Below are positions 46,367-55,370 of a stretch of DNA of 64,000 bases, piece after piece. Origin of the DNA: Acidobacteria bacterium UBA2161 (GTDB lineage: Bacteria > Acidobacteriota > Vicinamibacteria > Vicinamibacterales > UBA823). The notes under the pieces were generated by a model. That model was not told where the DNA came from and ran no database searches. It was given only the letters and a program-made list of their open reading frames with translations. A program made the position numbers and the translations under genes. The stretch spans positions 46,697 through 110,696 of the forward strand of contig DCWN01000030.1 in assembly GCA_002328835.1 (NCBI GenBank), given 5' to 3'. Position 1 is the first letter of the stretch, and each line of letters opens with the position of its first letter.

Positions 46367-46485
46367 ATCTAAGCGCGCACGGCGCGCTTCGCGCGGCCCG
46401 GTGCGGGGCACTCAGGGGTCCCCGAGAGGGCCGCGCGTGGGGCTTGGGGCGCAAGGCGCCCCATCTAAACGCGCAACGCGCGTTT
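46367..46485. repeat. Hairpin-rich intergenic element with two related stem-loops
   Basis: Two 23-base units, 46367-46389 and 46463-46485, agree at 19 positions. Each folds as an 8-bp stem with a 3-base loop (stems 46371-46378/46382-46389 and 46467-46474/46478-46485). One stem difference is compensatory (G-C versus A-T). Between them lie GCGCGGCCC/GGGCCGCGC (46391-46399/46428-46436), enclosing CGGGG/CCCCG (46404-46408/46420-46424), and TGGGGCGC/GCGCCCCA (46445-46452/46456-46463). The second unit overlaps the last codons of the FAD-subunit gene. It resembles a REP-like palindromic element. Confidence 0.65.
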
Positions 46486-47454
46486 GACCAGATTCTGGAC
46501 CAGCGGAATCTTGTAGTGGTTGTAGTTCAGCGGTCGGGCCCCGTCGGTGGAGGCCGCCGCGGCGAGGTCCGCGGTCTCCTCGTTGTGGGCGCGGCCGCGC
46601 ACGAGGTCTTCCACATCGGTGAGGCGGCGCGGTGTGCATTGCACGGCGCCGCACGCGATGCGAACGTCCTCGATCGTCCCGGCGCCGTCGACGCGTAACG
46701 CGCTGGCGACGCTCACCAACGCGAAGTCCCACGCGTTCCGGTCCGCCACCTTCTCGAAGTAGAAGCGGGCGCCAACCCATGTGCCCGGAATCCGGATCGC
46801 CGTGAGGATATCGCCCGGCCCGAGCACGGTCATGCGCGTGATGTCGACCGCCGGCGGCACGAAGAAGTCCTCGATGCCCACGACCCGCTCGCCGCTGGCA
46901 TGGCGGATCACCATCGACGCGTCCAGCGCCGCGAGCGCCGTCGCGGTGTCAGACGGTGAGACCGCCACGCAGCGACTCGCCTCGAAGATGCAGTGCTCCC
47001 GGTTCATCGCAACCGGCGTGTCGGCGTAGCAGACGTTGCCGCCCGCCCGGTAGCAATCGAGCCCGTAGCGGTAATACCAGCAGCGCGTGTCCTGGCAGAG
47101 ATTGCCCCCCAGCGTTCCGGTGTTGCGGATCTGCGGGCTGGCCACGCGGCGCGTCGCGTCGACGAGCAGTCCGAAGCGCTCCCCGAGCATCGCGCTCCGC
47201 TCGATCTCGGTCAGCGTCGTCAAGGCGCCGATCTCGATGCCGTCCGAGGTCTCCCGGATCCCCTTCAGTTCGGCGATGCCCTCGAGGTCGATCACCGCCT
47301 CAGGCTGCCTGGTGCGGTCCTTGAACCAGTCGAGGCTATCGTGCCCGCCGGCCAGCTTCCATCCGCGGTCGCCCCAGCGGTCCAGCAGCGCAAACGCCGT
47401 GTCCAGGTCCGCGGGCTGGAACAACTCGAAATGCGGCATCATGTCGTTCGCCAT
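46465..47454 (-). CDS. Molybdenum hydroxylase FAD-binding subunit with extra Fe-S cysteines
   Basis: The 329-residue flavin subunit of a xanthine-oxidase-family enzyme, passing electrons from the 2Fe-2S centres to FAD. AGGHD (near 35) and RNTGTLGGNL (110-119) are FAD-contact motifs. Cysteines C120, C125, C134, C142, C155 and C162 cluster right after the second one, a pattern like the subunits of PaoABC and 4-hydroxybenzoyl-CoA reductase that hold an extra 4Fe-4S. An added cluster is therefore likely. It is third in the order 2Fe-2S, Mo, FAD on the minus strand. It ends in the hairpin element above. Confidence 0.9.
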   Translation of the reverse strand: MANDMMPHFELFQPADLDTAFALLDRWGDRGWKLAGGHDSLDWFKDRTRQPEAVIDLEGIAELKGIRETSDGIEIGALTTLTEIERSAMLGERFGLLVDATRRVASPQIRNTGTLGGNLCQDTRCWYYRYGLDCYRAGGNVCYADTPVAMNREHCIFEASRCVAVSPSDTATALAALDASMVIRHASGERVVGIEDFFVPPAVDITRMTVLGPGDILTAIRIPGTWVGARFYFEKVADRNAWDFALVSVASALRVDGAGTIEDVRIACGAVQCTPRRLTDVEDLVRGRAHNEETADLAAAASTDGARPLNYNHYKIPLVQNLVKRALRV

Positions 47455-47462
47455 GAGGTTCC

Positions 47463-49865
47463 TCAGTCGGTGTTCACTTGCAGCGGCGTGTGGGACTGTG
47501 GTCGCTCGGACGCCGCGCTGACGATCTGGTCAGGCAGCACCGGCGTTCGGTTGAAGTAGTGGCCGCCCAGCGCGTCTGAAATCGCGCACAGCAGGGCGGC
47601 GCCCGCGCAGCCCATCAGCGGCTCGCCGATGCCCTTGGCGCCGACCGGGTTCTGCGGATCCGCCAGGTCGACGGCGTCGGCGTCCATCTCGATCGGCACA
47701 TCCAGATAGGAGGGCGGCTTGGCCTGGTACAGGCCGACCGAGCCCGGTAGGCCGTAGTGCGGATCGAAGACCTGGCGCTCGAGGGCCGCCATGCCGAACC
47801 CCATCACTGCGCCGCCCCTGACCTGCGCCGCGAGGCCCTGCGGATGCATGACCGTCCCGCAATCGGCGACACCTAGATAGTCGAGGACCTCGTACTTGCC
47901 GGTCTCCAGGTCCAGCTCGATCTGGATGAAGCCGGCCGCGAGCGCCGGCACCATCCCGTTACGCTCCAGGTTGTCCTTCGCGACGCCGACGAGGCCGGTC
48001 CCGGCCAGGCCGCGGACGGCGCTCTTGGTCATCGGGTTGAGATCCTCGGGCACCTCGTCGCCGGCGAACGTTCCCCCTAGCTGGATCGCCCGCTGCGCGG
48101 CCCGCGCATAGGTCATCCGGCGCGACGGATTGCTCCGCCGAAACACCGTCTCGTTGTCGATGTCGTAGTCGTCGGGTGAGCCGCCCAGATCGCGCGCCGC
48201 GATCTCCTTCAGCTTGGCGACGGCGTCCATCGCCGCGGCGTAATTCGTCCGCGTCATGGTAAACGACGTGTTGCTGCCGAACTGCCCGAGGTTCCAGGGA
48301 AGCCCCTTGCTCGAGTCGCCCCGCTCGATCACGCAATTCTCCCAGGCGCACTTCAGGACCTCGGCCGCCACGCGGGAAGTGGTGACGTACGAATAGGTAC
48401 CCAGGTTGCCGACGCCGGTGTGGATGTGGAGCGTGCCGTCCGGCGTGATCCGAACCAGGCCATCGAACCCGCTCGAGCCCGCGGAGTGGAACGCCTGACC
48501 GATGCCGACGCCGATCACCTTCGAGCCGCGCCGCTGGCCGCTCCCAGCCCGCTTCCCGCTCCAGTCGAACTTCTCGGCCCCCTGGTCCAGCGCTTCACGC
48601 ATGTAGGCGCTGGTGATGCTCCCCCGGTCGCCGCCGTATTTCGAATTGTGATCGGGCGCGTTGACCCGGCGGATCGCAAACGGATCGATGCCCAGCGCCC
48701 GCGCCGCCTTGTCGAGCAGCGGCTCCACGGCAATGGCGATCTGGTTCTGCCCGGGTCCGCGCTGGGCTCCCCGGGGCGGCGTGTTAGTCAGGACCGAGAT
48801 GCCGCGGAACCGCATCGCCTCGGGCGTGTAGACGATCGAGACCGCGCTGGCCGCCGCCGTCCAGTCGCCACCGCCGGAGTTCGAGCCGCTGTCCTGGACG
48901 ATGTAGAGGTCACACGCCAGAAGCCGTCCGTCCTCCCGAAACCCCATCTTGATCCGGCCCTGGAAGCCGGGCCGGGCCGTACCGACGCCGTACTCCTCGG
49001 CGCGGCTGATTCGCAGCATGACCGGCCGGCCGGTCTTCTTCGCCATCAGGGCCGGCACCGCCTGGATCGGATAGGCGGACCCCTTCGACCCGAACCCGCC
49101 GCCGCAGTTCTCGCCCACGAAGACAAGCTGGTCGGGCTCGACGCCCAGGTAGTTCGCCAAGCCCGGCATGACGAAGCTCTGGCTCTGGTTCGAGCCGTAC
49201 AGGTAGCAGGTGCCGTTCTCCCAGTAGGCCATGGCGCTTCGAGGCTCCATGCAGTGATGGGAGTTACCGGCCGTGACGAACGTCTCGTCGAGCGTGACCG
49301 CCGCCCTGGCGAAACCCGCCTCGATGTCCCCGTACGACCAGGTCCCGGTCGGCTCGCCCTCCGGCAGTTCGCCCTCGGCCGCCGCCGAAAAATCCTCCTC
49401 CGTCCACTTGACCGAGCGCAGGCCTTCGCGCGGCACCACCGCGTTGCCGTCCAGCCAGGCGTCGGGTCCGTCGGCACGAAGACTCTCGAGCGGATCCACG
49501 GTGAACGGCAGCGGCTCGAGATCGACCTTGATCTTCGCGATCGCGTCCTCGGCAAGCGTCTCGTCCACCGCCGCGACGGCCAGGATTGGCGCGCCCACGT
49601 AGTGCGGCTCGTTGGTCAGGATCGGGTCGCGGGGCGCCTGGACTTCCGGCACCTCATCGGCGGTCAGGACGGCGACGACACCCTCCATGGCGAGCGCAGC
49701 CGAGACGTCGATGTTGCGGACCCGAGCATGCGGCATCGGGCTCGCGAGCAGCCGGCAGAAGAGCATCCCCTCGGCGCGGAAATCCTCCGCGTACTTGGCT
49801 CGTCCGGTGACCTTGCCGTGAATGTCGGGCGGTGTGAAGTCCTTGCCAATCAGCGCGTCCGCCAT
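47463..49865 (-). CDS. Molybdenum hydroxylase large (molybdopterin-binding) subunit
   Basis: 800 residues from ATG 49865, with GGGAGA in front; the longer frame overlaps the 2Fe-2S gene. It is the catalytic subunit of the xanthine oxidase/aldehyde oxidoreductase family, hydroxylating or oxidising an aldehyde or N-heterocycle. IHGKVTGRAKYAEDF starts the first domain, GENCGGGFGSKGSAYP binds the cofactor and NPVGAKGIGEPLMG near the end carries the catalytic glutamate (about E748). There is no signal peptide; export with the Tat-tagged 2Fe-2S subunit is expected (as for PaoABC). The substrate cannot be assigned. Confidence 0.92.
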   Translation of the reverse strand: MADALIGKDFTPPDIHGKVTGRAKYAEDFRAEGMLFCRLLASPMPHARVRNIDVSAALAMEGVVAVLTADEVPEVQAPRDPILTNEPHYVGAPILAVAAVDETLAEDAIAKIKVDLEPLPFTVDPLESLRADGPDAWLDGNAVVPREGLRSVKWTEEDFSAAAEGELPEGEPTGTWSYGDIEAGFARAAVTLDETFVTAGNSHHCMEPRSAMAYWENGTCYLYGSNQSQSFVMPGLANYLGVEPDQLVFVGENCGGGFGSKGSAYPIQAVPALMAKKTGRPVMLRISRAEEYGVGTARPGFQGRIKMGFREDGRLLACDLYIVQDSGSNSGGGDWTAAASAVSIVYTPEAMRFRGISVLTNTPPRGAQRGPGQNQIAIAVEPLLDKAARALGIDPFAIRRVNAPDHNSKYGGDRGSITSAYMREALDQGAEKFDWSGKRAGSGQRRGSKVIGVGIGQAFHSAGSSGFDGLVRITPDGTLHIHTGVGNLGTYSYVTTSRVAAEVLKCAWENCVIERGDSSKGLPWNLGQFGSNTSFTMTRTNYAAAMDAVAKLKEIAARDLGGSPDDYDIDNETVFRRSNPSRRMTYARAAQRAIQLGGTFAGDEVPEDLNPMTKSAVRGLAGTGLVGVAKDNLERNGMVPALAAGFIQIELDLETGKYEVLDYLGVADCGTVMHPQGLAAQVRGGAVMGFGMAALERQVFDPHYGLPGSVGLYQAKPPSYLDVPIEMDADAVDLADPQNPVGAKGIGEPLMGCAGAALLCAISDALGGHYFNRTPVLPDQIVSAASERPQSHTPLQVNTD

Positions 49866-49866
49866 C

Positions 49867-50490
49867 TCAGCTCTCCCTCGCCGCACGCATGACGCCGTTC
49901 AGATAGTGATCGTAAGCGCCGCACCGGCACAGATTCCCGGCCAGCGCCTGGCGCGCTTCCTCGCGCGTCGGATTCGGGTTGTCCTTGAGCAGCGCCACAG
50001 CCGCCATGACCTGCCCCGGCGTGCAGAAGCCGCACTGCGGACCCAACTCGTCGATGAACGCCCGCTGCACCGGGTGCAGCTCCCCGGACGGTCCCTCCAG
50101 CCCTTCGACGGTGGTGATCTGCCGCCCGCGAACCCGGTGGGTCAGGGTCGAGCACGCGTAGAGCGCTACGCCATCGACCAGGACGGTGCACGCGCCGCAC
50201 TCGGCGCGATCGCACGCGAGCTTGGTGCCGGTGAGCCCGAGCTTGTAGCGCAGCGTCATGGCCAGCGTCTCGTTCGGCAGCACGTCCACCCGCCGCGCCT
50301 GCCCGTTCACGTTCAGCGTCAACAATCGATCGACGCCCGCGGCCCGGCCGGGCGCCGACTGCGCCCAGGTTGTCTGCACGTAGGCGACACTCGACACGGC
50401 CACGCCCGATGCGATGACACCCTTGATGAAGTCGCGCCGTGATGGGGCTGCGCCTTCATCGGGCAGGCAGCAATCTGGTTGATCGGTCAT
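49867..50490 (-). CDS. Molybdenum hydroxylase 2Fe-2S subunit with Tat signal
   Basis: 207 residues from ATG 50490. The twin-arginine motif SRRDFIK (17-23) and the following hydrophobic run to about residue 43 mark Tat export, so the enzyme should act in the periplasm. The plant-type cluster is held by C93, C98, C101 and C113, the second by C153, C156, C188 and C190 (QCGFC and LCRC). The frame stays open upstream but without a signal. It is first in the operon and is divergent from the sigma factor gene. Confidence 0.92.
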   Translation of the reverse strand: MTDQPDCCLPDEGAAPSRRDFIKGVIASGVAVSSVAYVQTTWAQSAPGRAAGVDRLLTLNVNGQARRVDVLPNETLAMTLRYKLGLTGTKLACDRAECGACTVLVDGVALYACSTLTHRVRGRQITTVEGLEGPSGELHPVQRAFIDELGPQCGFCTPGQVMAAVALLKDNPNPTREEARQALAGNLCRCGAYDHYLNGVMRAARES

Positions 50491-50668
50491 TTCTCGTTCT
50501 CGACTCTCGGCTTCGCGCCGTGGTCCGCCACTACTCTCGCCAGCCGACGACGCCCGCGCGCCGTACACGGCTCCCGCGCGAACCGCCGCCGATAGGGTCT
50601 CAGGAGGAACAGTCTTGTGAGATTACCACACCCAATGGGCCCGGCCCGACTGCGGATACCTCCTGCTC

Positions 50669-50700
50669 GGCCCGGCCGGCACGACGCGCCGGGGCTTTTT
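50669..50700 (+). terminator. Hairpin plus T5 upstream of the sigma factor gene
   Basis: CCCGGC (50671-50676) pairs with GCCGGG (50688-50693), extended past one mismatch by G50669-C50695, and TTTTT (50696-50700) follows directly. It looks like an intrinsic terminator or attenuator on the plus strand in the 248-base gap between divergent operons. No upstream plus-strand gene needs it, so it may act within the sigma gene leader. Confidence 0.45.
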
Positions 50701-50738
50701 CCAACCGGTCCCCCCCACGCGTTGTCTATAACTGGCGT

Positions 50739-51299
50739 GTGAACGAATCGGAGCTGGTCGACCGGGCTCGGCAGGGGGATCAGTCGGCTTTCGGCGAACT
50801 GGTCAGGCAGCATCAGGACGCTGTGTTCCGGGCGGCACTGGCCGCCCTCGGATCCGCGGAAGACGCGGAAGAGATTGCCCAGGATGCATTCGTGGCGGCC
50901 TATTCGAACCTCGACGGCTTCCGCGAAGAGGCCAGCTTCCGGACCTGGGTCGTCGCGATCGCCTGGCGGCGGGCGCTAACGCGCCGGCGACGCCTCGCCT
51001 ACCAGGTGCGACGGCTGGTGCAATGGACAGACTGGAACTGGAACATGCTACCCGGAGGTGAACCGTCGAGCGAAGCCCAGCTGGCGGGAGCCGAGCTGGG
51101 CGAGAGGGTTCAGCGCCTTATCCAGGCGCTGCCGCCGAAGCTTCGAGACGCGCTGGTCATGACGATCGGAACCGATTCGAACTATCGAGAGGTGGCAGGA
51201 ATCTTGGACATCCCGGTCGGCACGTTGAAATGGCGTGTGAGCGAGGCGCGCCGCCAGATCAAGGCCAAGCTCAGCCGCCTCGGGTACCGAGATGACTGA
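50739..51299 (+). CDS. ECF-type RNA polymerase sigma factor
   Basis: 186 residues from GTG 50739. Region 2 (about 8-75: DQSAFGELVRQHQDAVFRAAL, shortened to AFGELVRQHQDAVF, then EIAQDAFVAAYSNL) binds the -10 element. Region 4 (about 125-180: LPPKLRDALVMTIGTDSNYREVAGILDIPVGTLKWRVSEAR, seen as YREVAGILDIPVGTLKWRV) binds -35. An open frame extends upstream but is not sigma-like. TATAAC at about 50727 is close to the start and could be a -10 for a nearly leaderless message. It overlaps the anti-sigma gene by eight bases. Confidence 0.92.
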   Translation: MNESELVDRARQGDQSAFGELVRQHQDAVFRAALAALGSAEDAEEIAQDAFVAAYSNLDGFREEASFRTWVVAIAWRRALTRRRRLAYQVRRLVQWTDWNWNMLPGGEPSSEAQLAGAELGERVQRLIQALPPKLRDALVMTIGTDSNYREVAGILDIPVGTLKWRVSEARRQIKAKLSRLGYRDD

Positions 51300-51849
51300 C
51301 GAACACGACCCCGAGACGACCCGATCCCAGATCGACGGTGCCGTCGACGAGGCAGTTCGGCGAGTCGTCACCGACCCGGCCCCCGCGACCCTCCGTGCGC
51401 GGGTCATGGCCCGGCTCGCGGAGCGGCGTGACCGGTCGGCGGCCGCTTCCGGGGGCCTCTCCTGGAGCCTGCGAAGCGCGGTCGCAACCGCCGTGCTGGT
51501 GCTGGCGGTGGCGACGTGGGGCCTTCTCCGCGCACCCGGCGACCAGGAAGACTCGATCGCCACGCAGCGGGCCGAAGCGGAATCTGGTACGGCCGTCGCC
51601 ACGGGTGCCGATGTGGCGGCGCCGGCACCCGACGCGGCGGCGCCCCTGCCGGTCGACATCGACCCGGTGGCCTCGGCGCCGGTCACCGTGGCGGAACTGG
51701 CCGTCCCCGATGCCATCGTACTGGACTCGATCGGCGGGTTGGAGGCGCTCGAAATACCCGAGATTCGGATCGCTCGGAACGTCGCCCTCGACATGGCGCC
51801 GCTCACGATCGAAACGATGACCCTGACGCCGCTGGGTGGGCGGCACTGA
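51292..51849 (+). CDS. Putative anti-sigma factor, single membrane helix
   Basis: 185 residues. N-terminal cytoplasmic part (about 1-55, VTDPAPATLRARVMARLAERRD) with no zinc-binding HxxxCxxC pattern, one helix (about 57-77, LRSAVATAVLVLAVATWGLL) and an A/P-rich outer part. Its position, overlapping an ECF sigma gene by eight bases, is what suggests the anti-sigma role. Sequence alone would not show it. The next gene follows 16 bases on. Confidence 0.65.
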   Translation: MTDEHDPETTRSQIDGAVDEAVRRVVTDPAPATLRARVMARLAERRDRSAAASGGLSWSLRSAVATAVLVLAVATWGLLRAPGDQEDSIATQRAEAESGTAVATGADVAAPAPDAAAPLPVDIDPVASAPVTVAELAVPDAIVLDSIGGLEALEIPEIRIARNVALDMAPLTIETMTLTPLGGRH

Positions 51850-51865
51850 GAAAAGGAGCTCGAAG

Positions 51866-52375
51866 ATGAACGCACTGATGCCCGTCGCCCTCGCCCTGTT
51901 GGTCTCGGCACCACTCTCCAGCGCGCCGGAGCAAGAACAGGAGGTGGAGATCGGGCCGACCGCCGTGCGGGAGTTCCCGACAGAGAACATCCGCCTCGAC
52001 GTCACGATCAACGAGATCGTCGGTGAGGTCACGACGTCTCGTGATATCCACATGACGGTCGCGGAGGGGCGCACCGGCAGGATTCGTTCCCGGGCGAATC
52101 ACATCATCCCCAATCGACCGACCCAGAGCCTGCCGCTGGCCGTCGACGCAACGCCGCAGCTAGTCGAGAACGGGAAGATCTTCGTCGAGCTGTCGCTCGA
52201 GATCAGCGTCCTCGACCCCGGCACGGACGAGGCCGAGGGCCAGATGGTCGTGTCGATCGCCGACTCGCTCGCCGTCATCCTGGAGCCCGGGGAGCCGATG
52301 GTCGTCGCGCAGTCCGCCGACACGCTGAGCGATCTGAAGGTCGAGGTTGAGGTGACCGCATCGGTTCAGCGGTAG
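51866..52375 (+). CDS. Secreted protein of unknown function
   Basis: 169 residues from ATG 51866, with AAAAGGAG ahead; the frame reaches back into the anti-sigma gene without sense. A signal peptide (about 1-20) is followed by a beta-strand-rich body (LDVTINEIVGEVTTSRDIHMTV; IFVELSLEISVLDP). No known motif. As third gene of the sigma/anti-sigma operon it could be an envelope component the sigma factor responds to. That role is inferred. Confidence 0.6.
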   Translation: MNALMPVALALLVSAPLSSAPEQEQEVEIGPTAVREFPTENIRLDVTINEIVGEVTTSRDIHMTVAEGRTGRIRSRANHIIPNRPTQSLPLAVDATPQLVENGKIFVELSLEISVLDPGTDEAEGQMVVSIADSLAVILEPGEPMVVAQSADTLSDLKVEVEVTASVQR

Positions 52376-52387
52376 GTCCGGGCGGCG

Positions 52388-54631
52388 TCACCAGCGGGCT
52401 TCGAGCAGGTAGCGCGCGATCAGACTGTGGACGTGCAGGGTGGTGCCGACACCTTCGGAGATCCCGTGGCTCCGGTTCGGGTAGACCATGAGGTCGAACG
52501 GCTTCCCGAGCTCGATGAGCCGGTTTACCAGCCGTTCGGTCCCCTGATAGTGGACGTTGTCGTCGCCCGTGCCATGAATGATGAGCAGGCGGCCGTCGAG
52601 CCCCTCCGCGAAGTTGATCGGCGACCCGATCCGGTAGCCGTCGGCGTTGGTCGTCGGGAGCCCCATGTAGCGCTCCTGGTAGATCGTGTCGTAGAGCCGC
52701 TGGTCGGGCACCGGCGCCACGGCGACGCCGACCTTGAAGACCTCCGGAAACCGGAACATGGCGTTCAGGGTGTTCGACCCACCCCCACTCCAACCCCAGA
52801 CCGCCACCCGTGAACCGTCGATAAAGTCGTGTCCACGCGCCAGCGCTCGAACCGCCGCAGCTTGATCTCTCGCCGACAGGTCGCCGACCGTCCCGTAGAC
52901 CAACTTGCGCCAGGCGGCACCCCTCGGGGCGGGTGTCCCCCGGTTGTCCACACTCACCACGACGAAGCCTTCATTCGCCAGGGCGCGATGGAAGAAGAGG
53001 TTGTTGCCACCCCAGCGATCGACGACGGTCTGCCCCGCCGGCTCGCCGTACACGAAGACGAGCAAAGGATGGCGACGGTCGGGGTCGAAGTCACGCGGCT
53101 TGATCATCCATCCGTCGAGCACGGCCTCGCCGATGTCGACCTTGAAAAACTCGACGGGGGGCCGGAGGACCGACTCCGCCTTGGCCCGGACCTCCGCGTT
53201 GTCGGCCAGGACTCGGATCGTTCGATGGTCGGGTAGTCGCACGAGGTCGACGACCGGCGGGTGCTCCATCCGCGAATAGGTGTGAAACGCCCAGCGCCTG
53301 TCGGGCGACAGATTGTAGCTGTGGGTGCCGGGTACATCGTCAGGGGTCAGGCGCTCGGGCGCATCCCTCCCATCGAGACCCGCACGGTACAGGTAGCGCT
53401 GCGTGGCATTCTCGGGCGAGGCGATGAAGTAGAGCCAAGTCTCGGCGGGGCCAGGGCCGAGTACGGTCACCACGTCCCCGTCGAAGGGCGTGACCAGGCG
53501 GCGCGTGCCACCGCTCCTCGCCACCCGATAGACGTGTCGCCATCCATCCGCTTCGCTTGTCCAGAGAAACTCGTCGCCTTGGCTGATCCAATCGAGGTCG
53601 TTGACGACCTCTACCCACGCGTCGGATTCGTCCCGATGCGCGCGGCGCACAGCGCCCGTGTCGGCCTCGGCCAGCAGGACGTCGTTGACGTTCTGCAGGC
53701 GGTTGAGGTGCTGCAGGACGAGGGTGTCGACGTCGGCCCAATCCATCCGGGCGACGTAGGTGTCACGCGGGTCGCCCGGGACGTCCATCCAGCGCCGTGT
53801 CCCCTCGTCGGTGTCGACGACGCCGATCCGCACCGCCGAGTTGGTCGTCCCCGCTTTCGGATACGGAATGTTGCTGATGGTCGGGTACAGCTCGTCGGTG
53901 TTGTTGATGAGCGCGAACTGGCCGATCCCGGTCGCATCGAAGTTCCAAAAGGCGATCTGCGAGCCGTCCGGGCTCCACCGGAACCCGTCGCGCACCCCGA
54001 ACTCTTCCTCGTAGACCCAGTCAGCCGTGCCGTTGATCGTCGTCTCCGATCCGTCGTCGGTCAGCGCCACGACGGTGCCGGTGTCGATCTCCTCGACGTA
54101 GAGGTCGTTGGCTCGCACGTAGGCGACGTGGCTCGCGTCGGGCGAGAACTTCGCGAACATCAAGGTCGCCTCGGGCGCCCCGCTCCCAAGTTGCCGGAGA
54201 CGGCCGCTCGCGAGATCCAACACCCAGTAGTCCCCCCGCGTGTTGCGCCGCCAGACCCGCTGCGAATTCGTGTAGACCAGGAGTCGCCGACGGTCGCCGG
54301 ACCACGCGTAGTCGTCGATCGCCAGCGCGGCGTCGGCCCCGTCCGGCACGAGTCGCTCGGCCGAAACCAGGACCTCACGACGGCCGGAGGCGGTCGCGTA
54401 CCGGACGATGTCACGCGCGTCGTCCATCGCCTCGGACGGCTCGACCGTCGTGTAGGAGGCTCCGCCGTCCAGCCACCGAGCTGGACCGAAGCCGTGGGTG
54501 GCGTAGTCCCCGGCCTCGTAGATCCGGCGAAGCTCGTCCTGAAGCGCGGTCCGGTCCTGCGCGCTTGCGCTTCCGGATATCGCCAGCCAGCAGAGCAGTA
54601 CCCCGGGCCCGAGGCGGGTCATCGATAGCAT
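52388..54631 (-). CDS. Secreted dipeptidyl-peptidase IV-type S9 peptidase
   Basis: A 747-residue exported S9B peptidase that removes dipeptides from N-termini (family knowledge). Signal peptide about 1-24. A beta-propeller follows, with the double-glutamate DWVYEEEFG motif (214-222) that anchors the substrate amino terminus. The C-terminal hydrolase domain has S615 in GWSGGG (usual form GWSYGG), D700 in GTGDDNVH and H732 in NRSHG. AAGGAGA precedes the ATG at 54631. It lies tail-to-tail with the secreted unknown gene, 12 bases apart. Confidence 0.92.
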   Translation of the reverse strand: MLSMTRLGPGVLLCWLAISGSASAQDRTALQDELRRIYEAGDYATHGFGPARWLDGGASYTTVEPSEAMDDARDIVRYATASGRREVLVSAERLVPDGADAALAIDDYAWSGDRRRLLVYTNSQRVWRRNTRGDYWVLDLASGRLRQLGSGAPEATLMFAKFSPDASHVAYVRANDLYVEEIDTGTVVALTDDGSETTINGTADWVYEEEFGVRDGFRWSPDGSQIAFWNFDATGIGQFALINNTDELYPTISNIPYPKAGTTNSAVRIGVVDTDEGTRRWMDVPGDPRDTYVARMDWADVDTLVLQHLNRLQNVNDVLLAEADTGAVRRAHRDESDAWVEVVNDLDWISQGDEFLWTSEADGWRHVYRVARSGGTRRLVTPFDGDVVTVLGPGPAETWLYFIASPENATQRYLYRAGLDGRDAPERLTPDDVPGTHSYNLSPDRRWAFHTYSRMEHPPVVDLVRLPDHRTIRVLADNAEVRAKAESVLRPPVEFFKVDIGEAVLDGWMIKPRDFDPDRRHPLLVFVYGEPAGQTVVDRWGGNNLFFHRALANEGFVVVSVDNRGTPAPRGAAWRKLVYGTVGDLSARDQAAAVRALARGHDFIDGSRVAVWGWSGGGSNTLNAMFRFPEVFKVGVAVAPVPDQRLYDTIYQERYMGLPTTNADGYRIGSPINFAEGLDGRLLIIHGTGDDNVHYQGTERLVNRLIELGKPFDLMVYPNRSHGISEGVGTTLHVHSLIARYLLEARW

Positions 54632-54848
54632 TCTCGTTCTCCTTGTGCAGCGATCCTAGCGCAGGTCGGTGTCCTGAGTGGCGGCCCGATCGGGCACGCG
54701 ATCCAGTGATCCACCTCACGCTTTCGGCGTTCTTCGCCGCCCCTCGGACCCCGCATCGGCGTCCTAGATCGCAGTCGAAGTCGGCTGCCTGGAGGGCGCT
54801 CCAATCGGCCGCTGGTTGGTTTCCGGTTTCACCTGGGAGGTTGCTGCA

Positions 54849-55220
54849 ATGAAGAAGTTGACTCTGTTGGCCCTGGCCGCGCTGCTTGTCATGCCAAGCA
54901 CCGTACTCGCGCAGCAGCGGACGGTCGAAGGCGAGCTGGTGGACTCGCTGTGCACGCTCGGCATGGGCGCATCGGGCGAAGGCCACAAGGAGTGCGCGAT
55001 CCGGTGCGCCACCGCGGGATTCCCGGTCGGCGTCATGACCGCCGACGGCGAGCATCTTGCGCTGCTCTCCCCGGCCGACGCCTTCAAGGACTACATGGCG
55101 CTGCAGATTCGTGTGACCGGCAACGTCAACGCCGAGGCGGCCACGATCGCCCCGACGAAGGTCGAAGCGAACCAGGACGGCACCTGGGTGGAACTCAGTC
55201 TGCCCGCGATGCCGATGTAG
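54849..55220 (+). CDS. Small secreted cysteine-containing protein
   Basis: 123 residues from ATG 54849 (GGGAGG in front; the earlier in-frame start adds non-signal sequence). Signal peptide about 1-20 (MKKLTLLALAALLVMPSTVLA). The mature part has VDSLCTLGMG, then HKECAIRCATAGFPVGVMT, a three-cysteine spacing I associate with a family of small secreted proteins without known function. An OB-like strand pattern follows (LQIRVTGNVN). A long GC hairpin closes the transcript. Confidence 0.7.
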   Translation: MKKLTLLALAALLVMPSTVLAQQRTVEGELVDSLCTLGMGASGEGHKECAIRCATAGFPVGVMTADGEHLALLSPADAFKDYMALQIRVTGNVNAEAATIAPTKVEANQDGTWVELSLPAMPM

Positions 55221-55228
55221 CCAGGTCG

Positions 55229-55258
55229 GTCGGCGCGCGGGGCCACCCGCGCGCCGAC
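55229..55258 (+). terminator. 13-bp perfect GC hairpin after small secreted gene
   Basis: GTCGGCGCGCGGG (55229-55241) pairs with CCCGCGCGCCGAC (55246-55258) around a 4-base loop, 8 bases past the stop. It is the strongest stem in the window, but no T-run follows. Confidence 0.65.
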
Positions 55259-55370
55259 GCCACTCCAAGAGCCCCGTCCTCAGCTCTCCTGCCCTTCACG
55301 GGCCCTTCCAGGGTTCCCATAAGCCCTTGTTCTGCAAATAGATAAGTGGATGGAACCTCATCGCGACAAT

